A stretch of DNA of 64,000 bases, from contig ML133422.1 in NCBI GenBank assembly GCA_003864495.1, positions 372,001 through 436,000 on the forward strand, written 5' to 3'. A program made the position numbers and the translations under genes. This stretch comes from Nemopilema nomurai. Lineage: Eukaryota; Cnidaria; Scyphozoa; Rhizostomeae; Rhizostomatidae. Shown here one piece after another: positions 22,825-35,491 of the stretch (positions within the stretch are counted from its first letter, which is position 1; each line of letters begins with the position of its first letter). A model generated the notes under the pieces. It was not told the origin of the DNA. It saw nothing but the letters and a program-made list of their open reading frames with translations, and did not search any database.

Positions 22825-25800
22825 ATGGCGGGGTTCCAAGTACAGGATCATTTTACCTTCTTTTGTAAGGACACGAGAATTGGAAGGCATTGTAACCGAA
22901 CTGGGTGCATGCTTAAAACAACGGAGAGTCACTATCATTGCAACTATTGTGCAGTTTTCTTTCGAGGCTTGAATGCAACGAGGATGGAGAAGCATATCTG
23001 TTCCAAGCACGAAACAGAATTATATGCCAATAAAATTCTCATGAATGCTCCTATTGATCCACCTAATGATAGTAGACTCGAAGCTTCCTCTTTACCCAAT
23101 GAAGGTAGTGATCCTGTCTTGGAATTGTTTTCTCCCCCTACTAGTCCCCTGCAAAGTTTTGTTATTAAAAGGCAAAAGATATTAACACCATTGTCAGCAA
23201 AACATGGTATTTCTAGATTTTCTCCAGTTAATTCCTCTCAGTTTCATAAGTTAGCATCCAAAACTGATGAGGCAAGCAAAGAAGAGTTAAACAGCAAATG
23301 TATTGTTGAAGGCTGTTTTGGTAACAGAAAACTTAAGACTTTGGCAAGGCAGAAATCTAGAGGGTCAAGGTCAGGCATAATAGACATTCAAAGCACCCTA
23401 CTTCTTATAACTTATTACCATCTTGAAAATGTAAGTGATCCATTTGATAGGTTCATATGTCATGATCATTGGAAAAAGTGGTATAATTATAACTACTATT
23501 TGAAGGAATCTCTAGGGTATAATTTTGATGAGGACCTTGGATGCACTGGTATACCAGAATTTGACAAAGAACAGTCATGTCATGAAGAGATCTCCGTTTT
23601 TTCAATGTGTAATGACAGTAAAGAAGGCTTGGTTTTCAAAATTTTTAATTTCCTTGGTTATTATGATCTACAAAGTCTGAAAATGTTTGGGAGAGGTTAT
23701 TAAAGCACCATTACTGGGTTGATAGGAAATTGAATGGGAAATCCTTTAAAGAGTCTTTCAAAGCAATCAACATGTACTGTTCTAATGTAAAGGGAGCTTA
23801 CAATTGTGACCTTGATCCTCAAAGAATTATAATGCAGTTAAGCCATGAGTTTTCTGTCAATGGCAGTGAAAACAGTGATCTCTGTCAGCTTCTTAAACTA
23901 TTTGGTGAAAATAGAAAACCCAATGCTCTAGAAGTTCTTATTTATTTTGCTGCAAAGAATATTAATACCATCTTCACTCAGTGCCTTAACTCAAGAAAAG
24001 CTTTCCAGGGCCAGACATTTTCTGTGTCTGACTTTAGGGTGGGAACCGAAGTGCTCAGCACACCCTTTATTCTTCTACTTTTTGATCTTGTTATTGCTAG
24101 CAATGGTAACCTTAAATTAGATAGATGGAAAGATAAGCAAAACCTTTTCAAATTGCTTGCCATCATTGGGATCAGAGAAAAACTTATTGAGCCAAGGGCA
24201 ATAAATCAAACCCAAAAAGTTGTTTCGAATGAAGTTTCACTAACATGTAGCAAGAACCTTATGACTGTTTTAAATAGGACAGGTCTTTCATTTTCCTATG
24301 CTAAAGACATTAAAGACAGTAAGTTAGCTAGGCAACTGTGGAACAAAGTTGGAATAAGGGCAGCTTTACAAAGTACAGAGTCAAATATGCATTGGATTGA
24401 GTGTGACAATTTGGAAACCATGTTGAAGTCCACCACTATACACAATGCCGAAAGACTGACTCACTTTCTAACATCACAGCTTGAATTTATAAAGGGTGAT
24501 TATACAATATTAGATCTACACAAAAGAAAGCCAAGTCATTTTATTGACAAATCTTGTTTCCACTTAACTGATGATGATAAGGCCAAGGAAGCATTTTTTC
24601 TCAACAAATGCATGCAAAAAGTTGTACAGCTGCACAGTTATCTTTCTTGTGATGAATTGGTGAGGGTCCTTGCCCAATCTGCTGCAGAAAATAATGAAAA
24701 CTTTCAGCAGCTCCCTCACTTTGGTGACAAGAAACCTTCAGAAAGGATTTTAGACAGTGTTGATGTTTTAGATGAGAGTACAACTGTTTTTCTAAGGATG
24801 GAAAAACTATGCTCCTCAGATGCTCGTGATGTTAAGAAACTTCTTGATTTGACATCTAACGACTATGGGTTAAACTTTGCTACATCCCTAGTGTGGCTAG
24901 TTCTCCTTTACTTTTTGCATCCAAGCATTTCAACAAGATTTTTCAAACAGTTGATCCCACATTAAACATCATGCCCCCTCAACCATACTTTGTTCCCTGG
25001 GGATTTGTTGAGTTCACAAATCCTGGCAGCATAGAATTGCAAAATGTTGTAGCAGATCCACAGAAAGTGCTACACAATATAATTGAAAAATTAAAGGATG
25101 ATAGAAAGGGGATATTCCATGCCACGAAAGTTTTAGAATCTCTTGCTGTAAATGCAAGCAGCGATCAAATTACTGGGACTGATAAGATTATAATTAATTT
25201 CATATTAGCAGAATTTTTTAGAAAGCAAGGTTTTTTGAATAGATCCATAGATTTACTTTTAAATTCATGGATGCAGATAGAAATGAGTGAAACTTTTGAT
25301 TCAGACATTTTCCAATGGGCCAAGAAAGAATCGAAGCAGTTTCTTCAGAACTGCTTGCTCATTAATGTTTCAGTTATATATTTACAACTAGGCAGAGAAG
25401 TAGATTGCATTGAAATGCTAAATAATATTTATCCTACCAGTGATCTGATTGGGTCTTACCATAATGCTTGTGTTAAAAGTATTTTGAGTTCTGCTTTAGC
25501 ATCCCAAGGTGATGTTACAACCTCCATTCAGGAAATTATGTCTGCATTTGAAATTATAAGCAATATATTGCCACCTCATCATAGTATAATGGCATCATTC
25601 TTAAATCAGATGGGGGTTATCTTGACATTAAACAAAGAATTTGAAAAGGCATTGCTACAATTTAAGAAATCTCTCCAAATTTTGAGTCAAACAGTTGGAA
25701 ATGAAAGTGTTTTCTTTGTAACAGTAAAAATAAACCAATTCTTCTGTAAAACACTATTTGATGGTCATATCAATTGTCAAAATTTAGAGAAGTTAATAAA

Positions 25801-28800
25801 TAATCTTCATGCATTGCTGCCCATGTCATTCTTTTTGAGAGATATTTTTACAACAAAATCTATCATCTCTAAACTTGAGGTTCTTCTTGCTTCTAAACAG
25901 GGAAAGGTATTCTATGATTTTATATGGAATTGGTCTTTTGTTTCAATTTTAGATCAACCATTTAGTTGGATTGACTATCCACCCATATCAAAATCAATAA
26001 TCTTTGGCGCTGACTATCAAGTCTGGGCACACATTGATTCTCTTATTCATTCTCAGCCATTCAGATATTCTTGGATTTCCACTCCTTTTCTTGGTTCATT
26101 CCATAAACTTGGTAACCTTCATGAAAAACTGTGCAAGCGCTACAACAAATTTCATCTAGAGAAGCATGCCATAGCTTTCCTTGATAGCCCTAGTGCCTCC
26201 AAAGTTCAATTTCTACTTTCAATGAAGGATTTTGATGCATCAAATCAGTTTTATTATCATGACGTGATTGCTGGTTTGATTGAACTCTCTATTCTATATG
26301 CTAATGACAAAGAGGTAAATTTTGCTGATATTGACATCTTAAAAGTAAGAGACTACTGCCTTGAACAATCACAAAATCAACCTGCATTTATTGTTATTCA
26401 TAATTACCTTTTCTGTGAGGGACTTGCAGTACTAGGCCTTCTTGAAGCACAAAAGTTTGGTGACTTTGAGCTAGATATGCTCTTTACAAAACTAATAATC
26501 CCTTTGCAGTTCACAACGCGTGGTATAAACTATGCACCTGCCTTGTGCTATCATGTTAGAGATATGGAACATTTGAGAAGTCATGAAAAAACAGCAGTTA
26601 TGAAGTTGTGGGTAGCAAATAAGTCATCAAAACCTGGGCACTGCCGCCCTCAAGATCAGAATCTAGAGGCAATGTTCAATAATAGTGCCAAAAACTGTTT
26701 TAAACTTGGAACTGTCGAAAATGTTTTGAACAAAGCCTCTATGATTCAAGAGCGTCAAAACTGTCACAAAAACCTACAACTTGAACTAGGTATTGACAAG
26801 TCAAAAGAAGGTTATTCATTCCATCCATTTAAAATAGATTCCCTTCTACGTTTAAGAGCATGTTGGTTTAAGGGCTTGAGACATCTCATAGATGAAACAG
26901 ACAAAGCAGAAGTGATTTCTGGTATACAATCAATGCATAATCCAGAAGTAGTAATAAATGCTGACCTTAGTAATGTTAGACAGGTTGGTCAGGACTGCCT
27001 TGATAAGTTTGTAAGTGTTAAAATAACACAGGAGGCAGGTTGGAAGCTGCAAAATCCAAAATTCTCTGAAGTACTTACTGTAGCCAGGCCAATAACATCT
27101 AGGCAACAGAGAGCTGCCCTAAGTAATGCACAACAACAAGTTGAGGTCATGACAGACCTCCTCTTGCAATCTACTGGTATGCAAGTAACCATGTCTTCAA
27201 CTTGTAATCCATTGCAGCTATTAAAGAAAGATGGGTATAGCCTGCATTTTGCCAAGAAAGCTGACTTAACATCTTGGCTTTTCACAAATTTTGAGCCTGC
27301 GTTCCTTAATCATACTTCTTTTCTTGAAAGCACAAGTTCTCTAGGGGATGTAACTTGCATGATCAGAGATTGTATGTTTGACTTCCGACATCTAAAAATA
27401 CCAAACTGTAGCTATAAGGACATGAGTAGCTATATTATTGAACAGTCAGTGATTCCCCATCTTCATAAATTTGCAAACAAAGACAGGCATTTCACTCTCA
27501 TACAAACTTTTGATAGACGTGCTGATAAAACTAAAGGCTGTACTGAAATAACACGAGCGTCAGTACACACATCACCTCTAGAATACACTGGCATTGAGAT
27601 AAACAACAAAGAGCAAATCAAAGGTTTTAGCACTAGATGGATGGAAAGGGATAGCGGGAGACAAAAGATTCTAACATCATACGTCAAATCTTGTCAAGAT
27701 ATAAATTTTTTGAAGTCAAAAAGAATTCCACATAACTGTACCCATGTCATTATTGGTGGCAATTTTGATCTATACACTGCCTATTCAGTTGACCATTTTG
27801 GTAACATCAAGGTGGTAAATGATGATTATAGATGTTTTCATGCAGAGGCAGACACAGTTGTCTTCTTTGCAATGAAACGTTATTTAAAAAACAACACAAA
27901 CATCAAAGAGGGTAGTGCCATCATCATTAGTTGCCCTGAAGCAGACAATGTTACTATTCTCCTGTTAGAACAGAGACTTATCATGGAAGTTCTATCCAAC
28001 CACCGTGTTAAGTTATATTGTTCTGTTCATGACAAATTAGTAGATGTCGCATCAGGAAAGCCATCTAAGAAAACCAAAAAGGAAGCCACTGTTGATGAGT
28101 TCAAAACATCTAACTCTAAGATAAAGATGAAATTCTATATTGATGTCTCAAAACTCTATGATCTGCTTAGTAATTCTGATGTATTTCCCAACATATCAAA
28201 TCCCATTGAGAGCCTCGGTGCATTAAGTATATTTACTGGGAATGACAAGAATCCTGCAATTAGACATGTAACAAAACCTTTAGCCCTCTCAGTTTTTAGT
28301 AATGCATGCAAAAACAACCTTTTACCATCTTTAGTAGACCAACATGGAAAATTGTCTGACAGTGTATCATGCAGGAAGTCTTTCTACTTACTTTATGCAT
28401 GCATATATTTCCATATTTATCGAGTTCAAATAAGAAAATTAGGTAACATCACATGGGACTCAGTAGTTGATAGTGGACAACCAAACTTGAAGCTTTTGAG
28501 GGATATAGGGTACCAATATGGAAAAGGTCAATTGGAGAAAGTGATGCCAGTTGATGGTGCCCTCGAAGGAATATTCTGTAGAGCCATTTTCCAAGCTAAC
28601 GAATATGACCAAGCCTTTGAGCCCATTATTGATTACCTAGATCCCCTTGAGTTTGGCTTTGAAGAATGTAATGGTGGGTTGCGACCAAAGCTCAACATGG
28701 ACGTAGATCAAAATGGTCCACAAATCACCTTGGAAGAGGTTGATAAGCTTTTGAAAGAACAAAATGATATTGCTTGCGGTTGCAGTGATTTTGTTGATAG

Positions 28801-29038
28801 AGAAGCGGTAGATTGTCATGAACTTACTGAATCGCAAAGTGTTTTGTTTGATATGTCATACATGAATATAAGTGCTGACAACATCTTTAACATAACATTA
28901 GGGCAAAAAGATAACCTTAGTGATCTGGACCTTGCAACTTCCAATCAAGACAATAACCAGCCTGAAAGTTGCTTAAATGAATCTTTGCAAGCCCTATTTA
29001 CTTTCGAGGAATGGTTGCAAGAGAAAAGTAGGCTTTGA
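22825..29038 (+). CDS. Very long zinc-finger/TPR/nuclease-like protein gene with two frame breaks
   Basis: Three open frames (22825-23703, 23730-24965, 24893-29038) add to about 2,070 codons with no intron evident. N-terminus: zinc-binding pattern CNRTGC, then HCNYC, then HICSKH. The last frame is 1,381 codons. At residues 230-275 it has a TPR-like repeat (FLNQMGVILTLNKEFEKALL). At about 980-1115 it has FHAEADTVVFFAMKRYL, ISCPEADNVTILLLE and ALSIFTGNDKNP. That acidic pattern resembles the HEEADT/SPDTD/TGCD blocks of the invertebrate zinc-finger/nuclease-like family and, more loosely, FEN/PIN nucleases (inference). An acidic C-terminus follows. The frame breaks near 23690 and 24900-24960 are each a single shift and could be decay or assembly error. 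Function unknown. Confidence 0.6.
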
Positions 29039-29119
29039 TTCTGTTTTTTTGGAGAAATTGTATACTATATATAATATTATTGGCTTAAAATGTTTTGTTC
29101 TGTTGACAAATTTTTTAGT
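29039..29119 (+). other. 3' flank of the long gene
   Basis: T-rich sequence after the stop at 29036-29038. No clear AATAAA signal was found in the first 100 bp. Confidence 0.3.
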
Positions 29120-30390
29120 TCATTTGAAAAATTGTTTTGTTGCATCAAATGATGCTGTTCTGTTCTGTTTTGTTTGTACATATATAATGTAAATATTGTA
29201 CATAGGTTGACATCTTCTGGGACTGTAAAGGTCTTGCGCAGTGACTGGAAAAAACGAAGCTCCTGTACCCTCATCAATGCGTCTTGCAACCTTTTGCTGT
29301 CTCCTTAATTTTGGCTCTTTTATTGATCCATTTCTAGCAACAGCATCTAATATTGACTGCCAAATGGAAACAAAACGGGCATCAGCTCTTGCATTTGATA
29401 CTGACTGTCTGATACAAGTAATTGTTTTTTCTGACTTGCCGAAGGAAAGCTGGATTCCCTGCAACGTTGAACTGCCCCCTTCAACAATGGTGAATACCAT
29501 CCTCAAATCTCTAGCAAGAAGAAGCTGTTAAATTTGGTATGGACTTCAAAAAGCCACCAGCTTTTACACCATTTGCGTTCTTCTCTTTCAAATTAACTTC
29601 TTCAAGCAATCTCAAGTTCTTCATGCTGGTCCTTCAAATGAGAAACCCAAGCCAACCTTTTAGGGGAACCTCGGATGAAAGCTATTAGTTCCCGAACCAA
29701 GACCATGACATTGCGAATTTCTTCGTGATTATTCATGGCATCTTGGACTGCTAGATTTAGCTCGTGGGCTCGACAGTGAACATATATTGCACGACTTTCC
29801 TCCTTAAGGACCTTTGATCTCAGACCAGTAACATGGCCAGATACGTTGGCCTGACGTCATAACATTGGCCTCTACATTTGGTGATGTCTAACTGCATCCT
29901 CAGCAGCACATCTTTCAGTATGGCAAAAAGTGCATCCCTTTTGGTTGTCGAAGTTTCATAGAGTCCAAAGAAAATTTCTTCTATGCTTAAATCATAATTG
30001 GCAATACGAATGCAAAAACTTATCTGCTCCTGACCGGATATATCGGACAAAATACCCGCTGCCTTTTACTGTCATATGATAACCATGTGTACGTTTTCTT
30101 CCAGTTATCTTGGAACTTTCTCATTGACTTTCTTTCCTCTTGGTCTAAGCCAACTTCAACCAATGCTGCTCCAGCTTCTCCTATCAAATCTCTAATATTT
30201 TCTTCTTGTTCTTTCCTCCTACTGACTTATTCACATTTGTTGGTTCCTTTTGTTTAGATCTTATCACAAATTTGTCCATAGCTATTATCACGTCAGCAAA
30301 GATCGCACCTTGCTTTTTCCTGGTGCTTTCGGCCTCTCTGAAGGACTGGCCTCGAGTTGGATCTGACCTTATGTTCAAGTATTTTCATAC
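29120..30390 (-). pseudogene. hAT transposase (DUF4371/ZMYM-like type), broken
   Basis: In coding order on the minus strand: KFVIRSKQKEPTNVNKSVGG (about 30250), ISGQEQISFCIRIANYDLSI (about 30000), DITKCRGQCYD (about 29880; related proteins have CRGQ-x-YDGA), then GANVSGHVTGLRSKVLKEES after a shift. ESRAIYVHCRAHELNLAVQD (about 29740-29800) and ELIAFIRGSPKRLAW (about 29670) follow. These are signature blocks of the large hAT subgroup found in invertebrates. Multiple stops and shifts occur. Upstream, a run of C near 30519-30528 next to CAGGGGGGCTG resembles the G/C-rich ends of such elements. Confidence 0.7.
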
Positions 30391-30599
30391 TTTATTTTGC
30401 TGTAAACGCAATTATATATAATGCAATAAATTTTATGCTTGAAACCAATAATATAACAAACCAATCTAAAAATTGGTAAAGCACTTCCTTGTTTTCCAGG
30501 GGGGCTGAAGTGCCAGAGCCCCCCCCCCTAAGTTTACGTCTATGTGTGGAAGTATCAAAGAAGGACTTGACAGTCAGCACATCATGAGTCATGTTGACT

Positions 30600-30966
30600 T
30601 AATGGAATAGAAAGAGAATCCACTACCATTTTCAATGACCAAGAACCTTCTCTAAAGATAAATAAGTTCCTTGGCAATGTGACCCTATGGTCTACCCTTG
30701 GATACTAAAAGACTTTGGACATCAAGATACATTTGTTTATTCAAATGCTGAACGAACTTCCAATACTGCAAGATTATTGCGTTTTCCTTGTACTTCTTTT
30801 CCAGACTTACCTTGTTTTCCTCATGAGATTATTCAATTTTTTGATGTAAACATACTAGGCAGAGTATCCAATTTGGATGTGAGATCTGCAATTAAGTATT
30901 TGCAGTCTTTTTTGGCTATTGACTTCACTGATGCTCAAGACTTAGCGAAAAGAACTCTATTGGTCC
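30600..30966 (+). other. Unidentified open segment
   Basis: An open frame (30687-30977) reads FPDLPCFPHEIIQFFDVNIL and DVRSAIKYLQSFLAIDFTDA. It matches no family I recognise. It lies between the hAT remnant and the CR1-like LINE and overlaps the start of the LINE reading. Confidence 0.2.
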
Positions 30967-31480
30967 TTGATCAATAAAATTTTGAATCAAGCTAAAATAC
31001 CAATAATCCCTCCCTATTTAGAAAACGATATATTTGTGTTGGATTTTACTGCAAATGCAGAAATGTCTAATGATTACTTCAAACAACAGTGCACCACAAT
31101 CGATACTGGTAGCGAACTTCCTCGGCCATCAGTACCCAATACTTCACTGCTCACTGGCTTTTTTATTCCTGATGAGAAGATCTTGAATAGTATTCGATCT
31201 TTGAACCCAAACAAGGCTCATGACTGGGACGATATCTCAGTACGAATGATAAAAATCTGCCATGATGCACTTCTTCTACCCCTTAGATTAATATTTGAGT
31301 CCTGCTTGACCCAAGGTGTGTTCCCCCAAGTTTGGAAACAAGCCAACTCAGTTCCCATCCATAAGAAGAACAGTAAGGCTCTTAAGAACAACTATCGTTC
31401 TATTTCTCTCCTTCCAATTTTTGGTAAAATTCTAGAGAAAGTAATCTTCGACTCGCAAACATTCTTTTAAACGAAAACCA

Positions 31481-31535
31481 GTCAGTTAATCAGTTAATCA
31501 GTTAATCAGACTCGACAGTTAATCAGTTACTATCA
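31481..31535. repeat. Short tandem repeat of CAGTTAAT
   Basis: About five imperfect 8-9 bp units (CAGTTAATC), interrupted once by AGACTCGA, inside the LINE. They replace part of the RT coding sequence. Confidence 0.7.
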
Positions 31536-31685
31536 ATCGTCAATTCCATTTTTTCAGCATTTGACGGCAATCCAACTCTTGATGTCCGTTCGGTATATCT
31601 AGATATTTGAAAGGCTTTTGACAGGGTCTGGCACCAGGGTCTTATTTATAAACTAAGCCAAATTGGTGTCTCTGGTAAACTACTG

Positions 31686-31752
31686 ATTTTAATGCAAAGC
31701 TTTCTCAATGATAGAAAAATTTTAATGCAAAGCTTTCTCAATGATAGAAAAG
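31686..31752. repeat. Tandem duplication of about 33 bp
   Basis: The segment TTTTAATGCAAAGCTTTCTC plus AATGATAGAAAA occurs twice back to back within the RT (coding MQSFLNDRK twice). This looks like replication slippage. Confidence 0.8.
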
Positions 31753-32791
31753 TACAGTTTTTGAATGGTAAGACATCTACATGGGGTACCTTTTCAGCTG
31801 GTGTTCCTCAGGGTTCTATTCTGGGTCCTCTTCTGTTTCTCATTTATATTAATGACTGGACAGATGGTTTAAGGTGTAATGTGAATTTATTTGCCGACGA
31901 CACATCAATCTTTACAGTTGTTCACGATCCACATACAGCTGCCCTCGATATAAACCATGATCTGAATCTTATTGAGCTTTTGGCGCACAATTGGCGAATG
32001 TCCTTTAACCCTGACCCAAACAAGCGAGCAGTTGAAGTGACCTTTTCTAAAAAGAGAATTCCAATGAATCACCCACCCATATTTTTTAATGATGTCCCTG
32101 TAAAGAACGTCCAGGAACCAAAGCACCTAGAAAGCATACTAGACTCTAAATTGTCCTTTACTAGTCACATCAAGTCAATTATTTCTAAATCTAGACAAGG
32201 AATAGGGATGTTGAGATTCCACTCAAAATACCTACCATGACACACCGTCAACGAAATATACAAATTGTATGTCCGGCCACACTTAGATTATGGTGACGTT
32301 ATATATCATATCCCTCATAAAACATGTGAATTTAGTCATAGCTTTAAATTAACGGAATGGGAAAAACTTGACCCTGAAATTCATAAATACCACTCATTGA
32401 TTTTTTTCAAGAAACAACTTCTATGACTCATTCGTCCACCCTCTAAATCGGTCTTTCTGTTTTAACGCAGTTATGCGTTGGACTAAGTAGGCTAAATTAC
32501 CTTAAATTTGAACATAATTTTAGGGACTTTTAATCCCCTGTGCCTGATAAATGATGGTATTGAGGATACAAAGCACTTTTTTGCTGCTCTGCAGTGCCTA
32601 TGACATACACAGACGTGATCTTCTCGACAGCATTAATACAATATTGCGTCCTCATGGCCTATCTAACCCTCAAAAAAAAGAACCATTGCAAATACTCCTT
32701 TATGGCCATGAAAAGTTACCTTTTGATTAAAATACAAACATTCTTGATGCAACATTAAAATACATCCAGGCCACAGAACGGTTCCAATAAG

Positions 32792-33391
32792 TTATCAACT
32801 TTTGCGTGAAAACCTCTAACGTGTAAATTATTTTCTCTTTTGTGTAAATTTTATTCCTTTCACGATTGGAGTGGTGTCGCTCATCATGTCTGGGCGCAAA
32901 TTTGTTTGATTAGTAAGGAACATAGGTAGACTTGATATCTCCTTTTAAAACAGCTTTTTGTGAGTACTTGTCATGTCTGTAATGCTATTGGAACGATGGG
33001 CGACACCAATCCAATCACTTTTGTGGCTTGTTATTGTAATATTTGTGTCTCTATGTTAAGTGTAAATCTTAGGATTGTTATGCATTTCCCATGCTCCCTA
33101 GGCTTTTGTATTGTAATTGATTGTCATTGTAAATTTTATGAGAATATAAAAAAACAATGTTTTAATTTGTGACATATAATTATGTTTGCAATGAAAAGTT
33201 GTGAACTGATCTTTGATACTTTGCCATATAAGAACAACTTTCGTTTTTTAGGCTGAATGTGTTCTTATTTAAATGGTACTTTATTACCTAAAATCAAGCC
33301 TGATGTGTTCTTAATTCACATGTTCTTATACACAGGTTTTTACTGTAGCTTGTCTGCATTACTGCTATCATTCTCCATTGTCTGGCTGGCT
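32792..33391. other. No recognisable gene
   Basis: AT-rich DNA between the CR1-like LINE and the zinc-finger/nuclease-family pseudogene. The only open frame (32960-33172) has no recognisable domain. Confidence 0.4.
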
Positions 33392-34073
33392 TCAAATATT
33401 TTCATGCCGAAAAACCTTTCTCTTGTCAAGAACTAATGGTGTTACAGCAACAGACCTGTAGTTGGACTTCTGAACCTGAAAATTGATTGATTGTTCAAGG
33501 GAAGTTGTTGATTCTTCTTGATATGCAACACCATGCGTAGTGTGTAGACTCCCAACTGTGTTCTCTTTTTTCAAAATTATCCCACCAAAAGGAAGTTACT
33601 ACCCAGTCCAGTTCTGTTGCCGGTAAAAGTGGCAATGGGTTTTGCAGAGACCTTATTTGCTGGACAATTTCAGCTTGAGTAGTCTCTATCATCCTGGCAC
33701 TGTCATAGTTTATGGAGTGACCAAATTTACTGAGGTGCTTTATTGGTATTTTCTTTCCGGTTAAGCTATGGAGGCCAAGTCCCACAAGAACGTGCTTGTC
33801 AGTTAAGAAGTTTCCTTTGGAAATTACATGGACTAGATCACTCGAGATTGAATTTGCATCGAGCTTGTGAGTAACGAGTTGCGTAGATTATATTTTTAAC
33901 AAAATCTGTCACACTTTCTGGCGGCTGCCTGCTTTCTACAAATAGGTCTTGGGCTGCATTGATCATTTTAGATCAAACTTTTGAGATAAAGGATTTGCTG
34001 TTCTTAATAAAATTAGTCAACTTCATTGCCGTAAGCACTCCTATATTTTCAACAATTTCGGACTCGTGATATC

Positions 34074-35285
34074 AATCTGAGTGACCACCAGCCGCCAGAA
34101 CAAGCTGCCTACAAAAGAGATCATTCAACCATCGACCATCTGCAGTCAGTAGTGCAAATACTCGAGAAAACCAATGAGTATAAAATACCCATTCATATGG
34201 CGTTTGTAGACTACGAAAAAGCCTTTGATTCTGTACTGCACAAGGCTGTTTTTGAAGCGCTAAAACAGCACAGCGTAGAGGAGAAGTACATCAACATCCT
34301 GAAAGAGACATATGATGGAGGCACTGCTCAGGTTCGGAACGAATCACTTAGCCGAAAGATTAAGATCATGAAGGGTGTGCGGCAAGGAGACACCTTGTCA
34401 CCAGTCATGTTCACAGCAGCGTTGGAAGAAATATTCAGGAGAATGGAAGTTGAAGTGGGAATTAACATCAACGGAGAGAGATTGAACAACCTGAGATTTG
34501 CAGATGATATCATCTTATTTGCAGAAAAGGAAGAGGATCTCAGCAAGCTGATCAACGATCTGAACAAGGAAGGGAGAAAAGATGGCATGAAAATGAACAG
34601 AAAGAAAACGAAAATCATGTGCAATGAAATAGCTAGGAAAAGAAGAAGGAAAGGAATAATTGTGGATGGAGAACAACTGGAGGAGGTGGATGAGTACAAG
34701 TACTTGGGAAGACTGCTAACACCAGGAAATGAGATGGCGAAAGAAATAGACGAGAGAGTAACATCTGCTTGGAAGAGATTCGGACAGTACAGCACGTTTC
34801 TGAGAGATCAAAGAATGCCCATGTGTCTCAAAAGGAAGATCATGAACACTGTCATACTGCCATCAATGACGTATGGAGCTGAGACCTGGTCACTTACCAA
34901 CCGCCAAAGAGAGAAACTGGCAGTAACCCAGAGGAGCATGGAACGATCAATGCTGGGTGTTACGAGGAAAGATAAGATCAGGAACGAAGACTTAAGATCA
35001 AGAACAGGGGTGAAGGATGTCATCGAGAAAGTGATTGAAGCCAAAGGCAAGTGGGCAGGACATGTAGCACGAATGAAGAACCACGAATGGGCTAAGAAAA
35101 CGACAGAATGGACTCCGTGGGACAAGAAGAGAGGAAAGGGAAGACCAAAGAGAAGATGGAGAGATGAGATCGAGCAGAAGGCAGGCAGCACGTGGACCCA
35201 GAGTGCCCAAAACCGTGATGAGTGGAGAAAGATGTGGAGGCCATCCGCCAGCAGTGGTGTGACAGGCTAATGATGATGATGATGA
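34074..35285 (+). mobile_element. RTE-like LINE insertion, 5'-truncated
   Basis: Inserted in the zinc-finger/nuclease-family gene. Target duplication TGATATC occurs at 34067-34073 and 35286-35292 (GATATC is certain; the leading T may be tail). Removing the LINE joins the host frame exactly as FFVRVGYHESEIVE. The element ends in a GATGAT microsatellite tail (35270-35289), usual for RTE-type LINEs. Confidence 0.9.
34080..35270 (+). pseudogene. Reverse transcriptase of RTE-like LINE, 5'-truncated but open
   Basis: About 395 codons read open from the truncation point (DHQPPEQAAYKRDHSTIDHL) to the TAA near 35268. Motifs: MAFVDYEKAFDSV (34197-34235), MKGVRQGDTLSPVMF (34370-34410) and LRFADDIILFAEKEE (34492-34536). 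The C-terminal region has YLGRLLTPGNEMAKEI, MTYGAETWSLTNRQ, KGKWAGHVARM and RGKGRPKRRWRDEI. All text after the truncation is intact, so the insertion is young. The endonuclease and the RT N-terminus are missing, so it cannot be autonomous. Confidence 0.9.
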
Positions 35286-35491
35286 TGATATCCCACACGA
35301 ACGAAAAAAATATTTTCAGCAAACGTTTGTTCTAGCCTCTTTGACTTGAGCACACAGCCTACAGTCTTCTCCACATCAAATCCATACATATCTGTTAGAG
35401 TTTTGTCTGGCTCTTATTGATGACATGTTGGTCAACAAACGCACACACTGATTCAAAATCAGTTACAGTTTTCTGGGAGTTGCCCGTCTCA

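Larger units (their letters stand above)
30967..32791 (+). pseudogene. CR1-like LINE reverse transcriptase, 5'-truncated and broken
   Basis: The RT is read as NPNKAHDWDDISVRMIKICH (31208-31265), WKQANSVPIHKK and YRSISLLPIFGKILEK (31395-31440). After a scrambled piece come AGVPQGSILGPLLFLIYIND (31797-31855) and NLFADDTSIFTVV (31885-31920). The reading continues through YVRPHLDYGDVIYH (32270-32310) and the C-terminal block LINDGIEDTKHF to a stop near 32791. In-frame damage includes stops near 31606 and 32237, and two local duplications (31481-31535 and 31686-31752). The motif set and C-terminal block match the CR1-like elements common in cnidarians. Confidence 0.8.
33392..35491 (-). pseudogene. 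Zinc-finger/nuclease-like/CXC family protein fragment, interrupted by a LINE
   Basis: On the minus strand the reading starts at 35491 (DETGNSQKTVTDFESVCAFV, LTDMYGFDVEKTVGCVLKSK). It is cut at 35285/34074 by a LINE and resumes as YHESEIVENIGVLTAMKLTN. Later it gives HVLVGLGLHSLTGKKIPIKH, HSINYDSARMIETTQAEIVQ, then FWWDNFEKRE and TVGSLHTTHGVAYQEESTT. GLGLH and INYDSARM parallel LGLKMH and ISYDRVLS of the 10.1-11.6 kb copy, so both are one family. Stops and shifts occur near 33570, 33800 and 33960. The upstream end is cut by composite unit 2 at 35492. Confidence 0.6.

Noticed and set aside
34328..35322. Several antisense open frames of 70-155 codons
   Set aside because: They lie opposite the intact LINE reverse transcriptase and reflect its codon usage.
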